Below, in pieces: positions 49,066 through 59,773 of a DNA stretch of 64,000 nt. The DNA is from Poecilobothrus nobilitatus (Eukaryota > Arthropoda > Insecta > Diptera > Dolichopodidae), in assembly GCA_947095535.1 (NCBI GenBank), contig OX352773.1, forward strand, positions 267,956,515 through 268,020,514, given 5' to 3'. The stretch's first letter is position 1. Each line of letters begins with the position of its first letter. The position numbers were made by a program, and so were the translations under genes. The notes beneath the pieces are model-generated. The model searched no databases. It was not told where the DNA came from and saw only the letters and a list, made by a program, of their open reading frames with translations.

Positions 49066-49995
49066 CTACAAAATCCCAAATCACAAAATTCAAAAACTCA
49101 AAATCCCAAAATCCCAAAAAACAAAAAACAAACACCATAAAATCTAAACCCCACAAAATTCAAAGCTTACAAAATCCAAATACCATAAAATCTAAGTATG
49201 ACAAAATTCAAACCGCAGAAAATCCAAATCGCAGTCTCCGGCTGTATTTAATAGCTGTAATTTTTCTACAATATTTTAGATTTAATATTGAATTAATTAA
49301 ATAAATAAATGTATTTTATATAATTATTAATAATATTTATTTTACATATATATTACAGCAACAAGTTGTTTAAAATAGTGGAGTTGGGGGCTGCTACCCC
49401 CAAAACTCGCCTAAAAATATTCAACCCTGATTTTGAAACAAACTATAAAATCCCTCTTAATTATTTTTTTACATATACATTTTTTAACAAAAAGGCATTT
49501 AAAACCTACTAAACAAGGCCCCACGCTAAACAAATAAATGGAACCCTGATTTTGCAACGATTTCTAAAATCCCTCCTTATTATTCGCATTAACCTCGCAT
49601 AAATATATCTGTAAAGTTTGTTCTGTTATCAGTTCAGCCGTATTTTTTATGACTGAACTGTTAATATATACTTATAAAACTGTCAGTTTTCATTAAAACA
49701 GCAAACATTTTTGGTATTCATCAGTTGCACTGCATTATCAAACTGACGACTAAACTGATAATGTGTACCGTACTTAAAAGGCCTATAAAATGATTTTATA
49801 ATCAACTATAAGGTGCGTAATAATACATATTTCAATTACACAGCATTCAAAATAGTGGCTATCACCTCTTCCGTCTCACATTTGCATCTATTTAAATTAA
49901 GATTTTGTTAAGTTTGGATTATTAGTGTTTGGATTATATGGTGTTTGGCTTATATTATGTTTGTATTATATGCTTTTTGGATTTTAATTTCTGAA
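49066..49995. mobile_element. Fold-back-like family D, copy 3
   Basis: The left arm (49068-49237) is a run of degenerate subrepeats such as ACAAAATCCCAAATCACAAA and CATAAAATCTAAACCCCACA. The right arm (about 49900-49994) carries the inverted form, with TTTGGATTAT units spaced about 16 bp. The core has units in the orientation opposite to copy 2: CCCTGATTTTGAAACAAACT with ATAAAATCCCTCTTAATTA, and CCCTGATTTTGCAACG with CTAAAATCCCTCCTTATTA. A cluster of inverted TCAGTT motifs lies in the core at about 49626-49763. No coding capacity. Confidence 0.65.
49626..49763. repeat. Cluster of inverted CAGTT motifs inside family D copy 3
   Basis: CAGTTCAG (49630-49637) is the exact reverse complement of CTGAACTG (49653-49660). 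GTTATCAGTTCAG also pairs imperfectly with CTAAACTGATAATG (49750-49763). Additional ACTGTCAGTTTT and CATCAGTTGC lie between. These could form alternative hairpins. Confidence 0.7.
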
Positions 49996-50868
49996 AATAA
50001 AAAAAGTGTAAATTCTGAGAATTGGGATTTAGTAAGATTATTGGTTTTTATATATTAGAAAATTTCTTTTTGTTTTACATTTATTAATTGCCAACTAAAT
50101 TAGTATTCCACGAAAGATATATTTTTCAGCGTTTCATACGCTAAGGATGACGTGCTATAGTGGAGTTATTTTTTAAATTAGAGCTCAAAACATATGAACA
50201 ATTTAAACGTTTTTTAAAAATATTTTTTTTTTTTAAATAATGAATTTTCTTTCAAAAATGTCCTAGTATGTATTTTTCCTAGTTCTAGCCTCAAAAATTC
50301 TCCTCCTGAAATATTTGTACTCTTATGCGAAACATCCTATATGTAAAGTACATTTATCCATGCATATTTCTTTTAATTAAAGTTGAACGTTGCATGAAAT
50401 GTGCAGATCCAATATTCAAAATTAAAAATAAAAAAAAATAAATTATTTTCCAAAATTATGAGATTTTATTAGAAATATAAAAATATTCTAATGTTACAAA
50501 AATAACTTTTTAAAACTAAAATTTCTTAATAGATTTCACGTGCTTTAACAGTTCATTTAAAAATGATTATAATCAACCGCAGCTGGACTTAATATTTATT
50601 TAAATAATTTTTATTTTTAAAATTAATACGCAAAATATTTCACTTTATTTTCACTCAATTTAATTTTTTTATAATATATTTAATTTTTACAATCTATATA
50701 GAAAAAAAAACTTTGTACAATTTTGTTTTTTGAAATGCCACGTCCAAATAATGATTAAAACGTGCTTTTAAAATAAAAAACTGAAAATTTCAAAAAAGAA
50801 TTTGAAATTGATTTAATTAAAATAAATTCATAATATTTTGAACTAAACTGATTCATCAGATACTAAAA
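49996..50868. other. Gene-free AT-rich spacer
   Basis: No gene or repeat recognised. Confidence 0.55.
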
Positions 50869-51686
50869 AAAAGGTAGAATGTAAACCAACGGTTTTTAAA
50901 AGGGCACATTTCCAAAAGGCAATGCAAACTGTTTAGAATTGTGACTTGCACAAAAATTTGAAAATTTCATGTAATAAGATAAAACGTGAAAATAGGACTT
51001 TTCTAGAATTTTGAGGGGCTGTAAGTCCGGAACCCTATATAACTAAGAAAAACCGTTAACACACGTAATAATATATTACTGCAGCTTTAATTTTTATGTC
51101 ATGCCGAAGAAAATTGTGTAAAGGGTCTTAAGTTACAGGTGCCTAAAAATAGCAAATTTCCAATTTTCAGGCCTTATGTAGCCTATAAATAGCGGGTGGT
51201 ACAACAAATTTTATGAGCAAACTTATACTATTTCTAAAAGTTCTTTCTTACCTAAAAATTTCAAGCCCCCATCTATAAGCGTGCCGGAGTTATGAAGTTA
51301 GAAAAATCAAGCAAAATTTGATTTTCACATAACGGTAAATTTAAATACTAAATTTAAAAAATATATATAATTTTGATATTGATTTATAAAGGCAAAAAAA
51401 TTCCAGTCGAAAGGTTTTTTCAGATTGCAAAAATATTAAGGAACATGAAATATACGCGTTATGTATGGCTTTTTCAAAGTTTGAGGGGCTGTAGTTCCTT
51501 GAAGGATGTGGCTACATGAAAAAGTTGTTCCACAAAATTTATTTTTTTATGAGACCTACCCATGGTTCAAATTTTTTTTCTCTATCTTTAACGGTGCAAG
51601 AAGTTTTGTAAACGGACAGATGGACGGACGGTCAGAGTGAAACTCATAGGCACATTTTTTCAATTTTTTTTTGGAAATGTGCTACA
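50869..51686 (+). mobile_element. Repeat family B, copy 3
   Basis: Starts AAAAGGTAGAATGTAAACC, then AACGGTTTTTAAAAG and the left inverted repeat GGCACATTTCCAAAA. The right end is TTTTTTTTGGAAATGTGCT near 51666-51683. A GGACAGATGGACGGACGG tract lies near the right end. It has one main interior module (GCGTGCCGGAGTTATGAAG, then TGATTTTCACATAACGGTAA) plus a left segment with TAAGTCCGGAACCCTATATA that is absent in copy 1. No coding capacity. Confidence 0.8.
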
Positions 51687-52597
51687 AATGTATTCATAGA
51701 AAAATTATATTTTTCAAAAATTTTTCAAAATATAAAAATTTGTTCAAAAAATTGGTTCAGCCATTCTTTAATTGGTTTTATTCGTTCTACCATTGATGGA
51801 ATCATTGGTTAATTCGTTTTATTCAAAACAAAAAGAAATCTAAACAATTAAAATTCCAAAAATATTTTACAATAAATTTGCCTTCACAATAATTTAAATT
51901 GAAAGGATTCTGCAAAAAAAAAAAAAAAACAAAATAAAATAAAATCAGTATCTAACGTTTAAAATACTTTAGTGTTGTATAGTGCTATAAATGTATTGTT
52001 GTTCAAAATATTTGTTAAAAACAATGATAATATCAATATACCCAAATCCTCTTTGCAAAAATGTTACAATATAATTTAATAATAATATTGTTGGCCATTT
52101 TATATACTATTAATTAGAAAATAAGAACAAAAAATCCATTTTAAAAGAATTCTAATAAAAATATTTGAAACGTTTTATATTTCTAAAAATATGAATTGGT
52201 GGTATCCTGATTAAATATCCTGATATCCTATATCAATAGTTATGGTGAATATGTAAATGTCATAATAAAAAATATTTTTATAAGAATATTTTATCTAAAA
52301 CAAAATTTTATTTAAAGTTGTTTTAAACCAATAAAAATAATGAAAACCGAATTTTATGCAAAATATAAAAAATTGTTTCTGATGATAGTTGAATCTATAT
52401 TAGAAAAGACGAGTCTAAAAATATATACAATTCTTAAGAAGCCTTTGCAAACTATCATTTCAAGAATATAGTATTGTTATTGTCAGTTAGTTTTTTTTTC
52501 TGGTTCATAAAACCTATTAGCCCAATGATATTTAGAACTCGAATTCTTTAACCAAAAATTAAATCTCATACAATGTAATTTATTGCTTTATAAAATA
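51687..52597. other. Gene-free AT-rich spacer
   Basis: No gene or repeat recognised up to the Helitron terminus. Confidence 0.55.
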
Positions 52598-52636
52598 CTA
52601 GAAGAAAAGCCTGCACGGTAAAAATAGTGCAGGCGT
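52598..52636 (-). mobile_element. Helitron 3' terminus (hairpin plus CTAG)
   Basis: On the minus strand the order is a perfect 8-bp stem GCCTGCAC/GTGCAGGC (52627-52634 with 52609-52616) with a 10-base loop, then seven bases, then CTAG (52598-52601) followed by T. Helitrons are known to end in a short hairpin a few bases before CTRR and to insert between A and T, so this fits. It lies about 70 bp downstream of the helicase remnant on the same strand, which makes chance unlikely. Confidence 0.8.
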
Positions 52637-52702
52637 TAGCTTGTAATTAGAAAATCAAATACATAAATATTTTTGATTATATTTTTATTTTTTTCTTATA
52701 AA

Positions 52703-52882
52703 TTAAATATTTTTTGTATAAATTTTGTTGCTGTTGGATAATAGCTTTCCTTGATCAGGACCATCAATTATTTTTATTTTTATATCGTCAGCCTTGCACA
52801 CGCGGGAAAATGCAACATAAAGTTGACCTTGGCTAAAAACTTGTGCAAGTAAATAAATGACAACTTTCTCTAAAGTTTTGAT
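52703..52882 (-). pseudogene. Helitron helicase (PIF1-like) C-terminal remnant
   Basis: The minus strand reads KTLEKVVIYLLAQVFSQGQL, then YVAFSRVCKADDIKIKII, and on to a TAA at 52703-52705. The block GQLYVAFSRV is helicase motif VI of the PIF1/RecD-like superfamily 1 helicases, found at the end of Helitron Rep-helicase proteins. T-L-E-K-V-V-I-Y-L just before it is the usual upstream neighbour. Upstream of about 52880 the frame is broken by a stop and apparent deletion where the T-I-N-K-S-Q-G-Q block should be. With the hairpin and CTAG downstream it forms the end of one element. Confidence 0.85.
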
Positions 52883-53193
52883 TTATCTATTTTCTATAAT
52901 CTATTAACTGTTACCACCATGACATAGCTTATATCTATAGGTAAAATTATTTTATTAGTGATAATTGATAATATAATTTTAAACATAAATTATGCTGACA
53001 TAAAAGTAATATAATTTTAAATTATTGACATTACTTTGTGTATGTAGGGGCTACTTTAATACTCAAGAAAGTGTCTCATCATTTTTCGAAATTTTTTCTT
53101 ACATCCAAATTTTGAAGAAATTTTATATAACAAAAAAATTGCAAATATTGACGCAAAAGTAACTAATCATCAGTGATATTTTTATTGTCATTT
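52883..53193. other. Probable decayed Helitron interior
   Basis: The minus strand may continue helicase sequence for a short way (CTATGTCATGGT resembles an L-C-N-G block), but this is not secure. No Rep domain or 5' TC end was identified. Confidence 0.3.
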
Positions 53194-53243
53194 TAGAAAT
53201 GTGCGCCTTTGGTTTTACATTTTATTTTGTTTTTTATATGTTC
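53194..53243 (-). mobile_element. Degraded family B terminus
   Basis: TTTAGAAATGTGCGCCTTTG followed by GTTTTACATTTTATTTTGTTT resembles the family B end at 54672-54716 (GGAAATGTGCGC, GGTTTACATTCTACCTTGTTT) with deletions. It is probably a solo end left from an older insertion. Confidence 0.4.
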
Positions 53244-53410
53244 GAAAAAATTATTTTGTAAAGAAACTCAACTTAATTTTTTTTTTGGGACTGTGGCAAC
53301 ACTTTATCTATTTTAAATATTTTTCTAATATCTAAACGCATATGAATTTCTTTAATTCTGTACATATTCTATATGTTGTAAATAAATGTGTATGCGTAAA
53401 TACTCTTTTA
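53244..53410. other. AT-rich spacer
   Basis: Nothing recognised. Confidence 0.5.
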
Positions 53411-54716
53411 TAGCACATTTCCAAAAAAATTTTGAAAAAATGTGCTTATTAGTTTCACTCTGTCCGTCCGTCCGTCCGTCTGTTTACAAAATTTCTACAC
53501 CGTTAAAAATAGAGAAAAAAAATTTTAACCATGGGTAGGTCTCATAAAAAAAATAATTTTGTGGAACAACTTTTTCATGTAGCCTCTCCCATTACGGAGC
53601 TATAGCCCCTCAAACTTTGAAAAAGCCCTATTTTTAAATGCATATATCTAATAAAGTTCTGCTTGAGATTTTTTCAATCTGAAAACGTCATTCGACAGGT
53701 ATTTTTTTTAACTTTGTAAATTAATATCAAAATTATACAATTATTTTAAATTTAGTATTTAAATTTACCGTTATGTGAAAACCAAATTTTGCATGATTTT
53801 CTACTTCCATAACTCCGGCACGCTTTTAGATAGAGGCTTGAAATTTTGAAACAAGAAAGAACTTTTAGAATTAGTATAAGTTTGCTCAGAAAATTTTTTT
53901 TGGCCACCCCCTGTTTATGAGATATGAGAGCTTAAAAATTGAAAATTTTCTATTTTTAAACACCTGTAACTTAGGAACCTGTACACATTTTACTTCTGCA
54001 AGATATAAAATTTAAAGCTACAGTAATATATTTTAATGTGTGTTAAAGGTTTGTTTTAGTTGTAAAGGGTTCCAAAGTTGCAGCTCTTCAAAATTGCGAA
54101 AAAGTCCCATTTTCAGATGTATATATCTCAGGCCCTGCGTAATAGTTTTGCAATCTAAAACCGTCAGAAGATCGAAAATTTTATTATCTATATAAAACAA
54201 TATCAAAATTATGCAATATTTTGTAATTTTACCGTTACTATTTAAATTTACCGTTATGTGAAAACCAAATTTTGCATGATTTTCTCCTTTCATAACTCCG
54301 GCACGCTTTTAGATAGAGGCTTGAAATTTTGAGACAAGAAAGAACTTTTAGAATTAGTATAAGTTTCCTCAGAAAAGTTTTTGGTAGCACACCCTCTTTA
54401 AGAGTTATTACGCCTCAAAAATTGAAAATTTGCTATTTTTAGACACCTGTAACTTAGGCACCTGTAAAAATTTTTCTTCGGCGAGGCATGAAAATTAAAG
54501 GTTCAATAATATATTTTTACGTGTGTTAACGGCTTTTCTTAGTTATATAGGCTTCCGGACTTACGGCCCCTCAAAATTCCAGAAAAGTCCTATTTTCACG
54601 TTTTATCTTATTACACGAAATTTTCAAATTTTTGTGCAAGTCACAATTCTAAACAGTTTGTATTGTCTTTTGGAAATGTGCGCTTTTAAAAACCGTTGGT
54701 TTACATTCTACCTTGT
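53411..54716 (-). mobile_element. Repeat family B, copy 4 (inverted, two-module form)
   Basis: The best-preserved long copy. One end is TAGCACATTTCCAAAAAAAT with an internal palindrome, followed by CTGTCCGTCCGTCCGTCCG (about 53460-53478). The other end is TTGGAAATGTGCGCTTTTAA followed by the conserved outer block AAACCGTTGGTTTACATTC. Two modules are present: AAATTTACCGTTATGTGAAA is at 53761 and again at 54244, period 483. Each is followed by TAACTCCGGCACGCTTTTAG and GATAGAGGCTTGAAATTTTG. Open frames of 86 and 65 codons within it are accidental. Confidence 0.85.
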
Positions 54717-55753
54717 TTGAAATTATTCTAAAATTAACAAATTCAAGTTTTTTTTTTTACGAGGGTTGGTGGAAAACTCGAAAGTTACTAAGAGGAACTG
54801 CACGTGCTTCCTCAAGGTAGTGTTGGACTTTGTTTTAAGTAAAAACAAAAACAAAAAATTAAATAAAAATTCAAATCTTAAACAGTATACACAATACTGT
54901 AATATAATCTGTAAATGCTAATTTATTTTTTAACATATTTCAAGGTCTTATGTTAGGTGAGGTGCAATAATTAATGTTAGTAAACGGATAAAATTTAAGA
55001 AGAATATTGAAAATAATTATATTGCAATTATCAGGGAATAATTATTAAAATACATAAAAGATTTATCCATTTTAATTAAATTTTATTTTTAATTTTTTTA
55101 TGTTTTCATATCATCTATAAATTAACCTTACTATTTCTACTTTTAATTTAATTAAATTTATTTGAATAGGAATTATTGCAATAAAAGAAAATACATTAAA
55201 TTACAAACTTTAAAAAGTTTATTATTTATTTTAAATTGCTTTTCTTTTCAGTTTTTCCATATATAATAATTACCCATATCTATTCATACTTTTATTCAGT
55301 TGAAGAAACAAAATTTAATAAATTTGAAAAAAATATAAATGTCATAGTAGATAATTTTGTAATTTAAACTTGAGTTTTGATAAACCTCTGTTTTTACAAA
55401 AATATTCACTTTTCTGTTTGATTTTCTATTATGTGATAGCATGGCAATAAAATATTTTTGATTCTAATTTTTTTTTTTTTTCTTAACTTAGAAAACCCAA
55501 CTTAGAGAACCAGATTCAAAACTCAGAAACCATAAGTATAATTATGTTTAAAAAGATTGCATACTTACGGGCTGCATGTGATATTATGTTTCATTCAAAA
55601 ATTTTAAATTTTCTGGCAATGTTTTTTGTTATTAAATATTTTGAGACTCACCTGAAAGTAAATTAATAAAAAAAAATTAATTAATTTGATAAAATATAAG
55701 TTAAATAATTATATTAGAAATTAAAAATAAAATAAATTAAAATAAAAAACTAT
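54717..55753. other. Gene-free AT-rich spacer
   Basis: No gene or repeat recognised. Confidence 0.55.
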
Positions 55754-55976
55754 TTGAGCGCGGGTTCAAATCCAGTACAGGACGTTTTAATTTTTAATTG
55801 GAAGCAAAAATACAGAAACTTTTGTTAACAAATGAAAGGAGGATATGGATCAAATATATAATATAAACAAAAATAATTAATATTACTATATAAATTAATA
55901 ATAGTATTATACCTAGAAACATCTAAGTAACTGATAGTTTTAATAAAATTGCAATTTTCATATAATAAATAAATAA
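55754..55976 (+). mobile_element. SINE, third family, copy 1 (5'-truncated)
   Basis: Begins in the B-box region (GCGGGTTCAAATCC, AGTACAGGACG), continues with the shared body (TATAATATAAACAAAAATAA, AACATCTAAGTAACTGATAG) and ends in an AAAT tail. It matches the copies at 56976 and 57264 in order but lacks the A-box. Confidence 0.65.
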
Positions 55977-56778
55977 ATTTTAAAAAAGGCATCATTGAGT
56001 TTGCGTAATAAAGTATTTACATTTTACATAAAATAAATTTTGTTGGTTATTCTTAAAAATTTAAAGTCGAATCGGTAATAAAAGTTACTCTTAATTCAAA
56101 CAAAATCCAAAAATTTTATTTTTAACATGCTATTTGAATTGTGATATTTTACTTAACACCTAATTTAAAATGACTATATTAATTTAAAAAAAAAAAAAAT
56201 AAATAAATAAATAAAATAAAACTATTATTTTATGGGAAAATTTTCATTTTTCATCATATGACTAAAATATTATAATCGTTACAATGTGTATATGTTTTAA
56301 TAAAAACAATTTTTTTTTATCCCATGTTGAATGATTTCAATAATCTAAATTCAATATATCTTTGTATTCTATTATGTAAGTATACAAAGGATATTTAAAA
56401 TTTATATATTCATTATACTGATTGGGATTACATAATTATTATTTAATGCGCAATATTATGATAGCGATTATAATGTTAAAAATTATATTCTGTAATATAA
56501 TATGCATTGTATATTCGTTCGAACATACAATTATTACTATATGTATATATAGATAGATATGTGCACTTTATATATTATAGTATAAGAATAGTATAAAAGT
56601 GAATGAAATGAGAATATATATGTAGAGTTATAATAATATAAATAACTTCAAAAAAATTTGTTACCGTTAACGCGATTGTAAATCATATTTGATTTGAATA
56701 CGTTATTATCATATATTATGCCTATAATTATGCAATTTAAAATGTTTCCTTTAAATTAATATCTAATAAATTCTAAAA
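55977..56778. other. AT-rich spacer
   Basis: No gene recognised. Several short TA-rich palindromes near 56540-56630. Confidence 0.5.
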
Positions 56779-56969
56779 CCCTTACGACCAAATATAATGT
56801 AAATATATAGTATATAATATAAACAAAATAAATAATATTAGTATATAATTTAATAATAGTATAAAAACCTATAATGGCCTTAGTAGCCGATGGTTCAATA
56901 ATATTGCATTACATTTATGTATGTAACATTAATATAAATAAATAAATAAATAAATAACTAAATAAAATT
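56779..56969 (+). mobile_element. SINE, third family, copy 2 (body and tail only)
   Basis: Starts at CCCTTACGACCAAATATAAT, equivalent to CCCCTTGCTACCAAATAAAG in the next copy. It runs through GGCCTTAGTAGCCGATGG to an AAAT-repeat tail (TAAATAAATAAATAAATAAC). The tRNA-like head is absent or unrecognisable. It is joined head to tail to the next copy. Confidence 0.7.
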
Positions 56970-56975
56970 CTAAAA

Positions 56976-57252
56976 GGGATCTCGATGGCCTAGTGATTAA
57001 GCACGTGGTTTATTAACCGAGGCAGTGCGGGTTGAAATCCTGTACAGGTAGCAAATTTAATTAATTGAAAACAAAATCCCCTTGCTACCAAATAAAGCGT
57101 GAAAATATAATATAAACAAAATAAATAATATTAATGTATAAATTAATATTAGTGTTCGATCTATAATAGCCTTAGGTTAGCCGATGATTTTGTAATATTG
57201 CAATATTCTATGTGATTTGTAATATTAATATAAATAAATAAAATAAATAAAT
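56976..57252 (+). mobile_element. SINE, third family, copy 3 (complete)
   Basis: The head has an A-box-like TGGCCTAGTGATTAAG and a B-box-like GGGTTGAAATCC with ACGTGGTTTATTAACCGAGG between. The body runs to GCCTTAGGTTAGCCGATGA and TAATATTGCAATATTCTATG, then an AAAT tail. It resembles a tRNA-derived head but has a mutated B-box (TTGAAA for TTCAAA). It is separated from the next copy by GCATTTTAAAA. Confidence 0.8.
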
Positions 57253-57263
57253 GCATTTTAAAA

Positions 57264-57473
57264 GGAGTCTTGATGGCTTAGTGATTAAGTACGTGGCTTT
57301 TTAACTGAGGGAGTGCGTGTTCAAATGTTCCATAAGTAAAGCAAGTTTTTCCAAAGGAAAATTACTGAGAAATTTATATATATATTATGACACTAGTATG
57401 CAATATAGTTTAGTAAGATTCCATGATATTATGTGATATGTGACATTAAAGCAAATAAATAGAATAAATAATA
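57264..57473 (+). mobile_element. SINE, third family, copy 4
   Basis: The head GAGTCTTGATGGCTTAGTGA followed by TTAAGTACGTGGC starts 288 bp after the equivalent point of the previous copy. The B-box is eroded (GTGTTCAAATGTTCC). The body is internally shortened. It ends with TGATATGTGACATTAAAGC and an AAAT tail. Confidence 0.75.
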
Positions 57474-57704
57474 TTGAAATTAAATAGTTTCGGCTTTTCA
57501 TTTTTATGACATTTTTAAATACTTTAACAATTTCCATAATAATAGTTAGAAATAGTTTAAGAATGAAATAAAAGAGTTCTGGAAGACAAAGGAAAAAAAG
57601 TCAGAAAAAATATATTATTTGTATATATATGTATGTCATAATATTGTTTCTAAAATTTCTTTATTTTAAAATATTCCTTTAATATAATCAATTTAACATA
57701 TTTG
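57474..57704. other. AT-rich spacer
   Basis: Nothing recognised. Confidence 0.5.
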
Positions 57705-58977
57705 TACCCGTACGATAAGGATCGTGTATATTAAAATTGCTCTTCCGTTTTTAACACCTCGAAATAAGCTAGCTAGATATACCTTCAAAGGTATGGATCG
57801 GATCAGAAAAAAATGCTAAGTCGATTGAGCTTTGTGCGTCCGTCCGTCCGTGCATCCGTCAGCAGGATAACTCAAAAACTAAGAAAGCTAGAGTTTTGAA
57901 ATAAACACAAAATATTCTTAGAACAATTTGTAGATTTCCTATTTTGTTTTTTGGTTGAGATCCAACCAAATCTTCGGGTAGCTCTCGAACACTAACTTTT
58001 AGATACCCACATTTTTTTTGAAATAGAGCCATGAAATTTTCACTGCTGATACATATTATAAAAATATTAATTTTATTTTTTCCACCTTTTTTCTGTAGCC
58101 CCACCCGTTACGGAACTGCAGCTCCCCAAAGTTTGTAAAAAGCTCTATATTTAAATTGTTGTAACACAAATTGTATAAGGGATATCTTCAATTTGAAAAC
58201 ACCAAACGATTACTGCTTTTTATTAGCTTTCAAAATATATATACAATAAATATATACTTGTGGCATACGGTGTCTTAATTTACCGTTATACGAAGCTCAA
58301 ATTTTGCAAAATTCTTGACTCCTTCTATCTTCCAAACGCTTTAAGTTAGAAACTTCGAGAGAAGTTAGGTCTTTAAAAATAAGTATGAGTCATTTCAAAA
58401 AATATTTTTGTATCGCCCCCTGTTTCAAAGCTGTATGGGGTCAAAAACTAAAAAATTCCTTATTTTTAAACACCTGCAACTTAGGCATCTGTATATATTT
58501 TACTTCGGCAAGATATAAAAATTAAAGCTCCAGTAATATATTTTTACGTGTGTTAAAGGTTTCTTTTAATTGTATACGGTTCAAAATTGCAAAAAAGCCC
58601 CATTTTCAGATGAATATATCTCAGGCTCTGCGTAATAGTTTTACAATTTAAAAACACTAGAAGACCGCAAATTTTGTTATCTCCATAAAGAAATATCAAA
58701 ATTATGCAATATTTTGTAATTGACTATATTAAATTTACCGTTATGTAAAAACCACATCTTGCACGAAATTTCTTTTTTCATAACTCCGGCACGCCTTTAG
58801 ATAGAAACCTGAAATTTTGAGACAAAAAAGAACTTTTAGAATTAGTATAAGTTCCCTTAGAATTTTTTTTTGTACCACAGGGGGTGGAGCTTAAGAGCTA
58901 TTACAGCTGAAAAATTGAAAATTTGCTATTTTTAGACATCTGTAACTTAAGCACCTGTACAAATTTTTCTGTACAAA
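57705..58977 (-). mobile_element. A-like head joined to family B modules (diverged or chimeric copy)
   Basis: The first part is like the left end of family A but diverged: TACCCGTACGATAAGG, CTAGCTAGATATACCTTCAA with AGGTATGGATCGGATCAG, and a CGTCCGTCCGTCCG tract near 57837-57850, followed by ATAACTCAAAAACTAAG. From about 58095 it becomes family B in the inverted orientation: TGTAGCCCCACCCGTTACGG, then two modules with TTTACCGTTA at 58279 and 58734 (period 455). It ends near GCACCTGTACAAATTTTTCT. The usual B terminus is absent on the right. It may be a third related subfamily rather than a true fusion. Confidence 0.65.
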
Positions 58978-59773
58978 CCATTGTTTTAGAAATAATAAAA
59001 TTCAGCCAAATTATTTTAAAATACTAAAAAATTTAAAAAATAACATTATAAGCAGAGTGACAATCTATGAACATACATACTAACGATTCGTACGATTCGT
59101 ATCTAAGAGTTGACAAAGGCAACTGTATTCTTCCTCATTTTAAATTAATTTTTAATATAAATAATAGAAAACTGTAGAAGTACGTATAAAGTATGGAAAA
59201 TTTCATAATGTTATTAAATATATTGATTTTAAATATTAATGGACTTTTTAAAATATAAATATTAATTATTTTATTATTTAGATACATATATATATGTAAT
59301 ATATAAAAGAAAATTTAGTTAATAGGTTTGTTTTTAATATAATTAGGTAATGTAATACTTTTAGAACTTAAGAGACTATTAGAAATAATTTAATAATAGT
59401 TATATCTAATATTAGTTTTTTTATATACATATATTGAGAAAAATTTAAGTAAAATAAAATCAATATATATATAATTGAATAATTTAAAATTAATAGAAAA
59501 ATGTTCAATACCTAATATGTGTTTACTTTAAAGAGCTTGTACATTTATAATTAATTCAAAATTCTATTCAAATTACAAATGAGATTTTAAATAAAATAAT
59601 TTTCGTATTGGTGTTAAATTTCTATTAGTATATAAGATTTGATTTCTATTTTGACAAAAAAAGTAACCAAGATAACTAATAAATCGAAAAAAAGTTTTCG
59701 AAAATACAAATACGATATAATATAGAGTGAAGCTGGTTTTTAATTCTTATATCATAAAGGAAGGTGTAAAAAA
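58978..59773. other. Gene-free AT-rich spacer
   Basis: No gene. A small tandem repeat ACGATTCGTACGATTCGTAT lies at about 59083-59102. Confidence 0.5.

Noticed and set aside
54033..54293. 86-codon minus-strand frame and a 65-codon frame at 54523-54720
   Set aside because: Both lie inside family B copy 4 and are not conserved in the other B copies.
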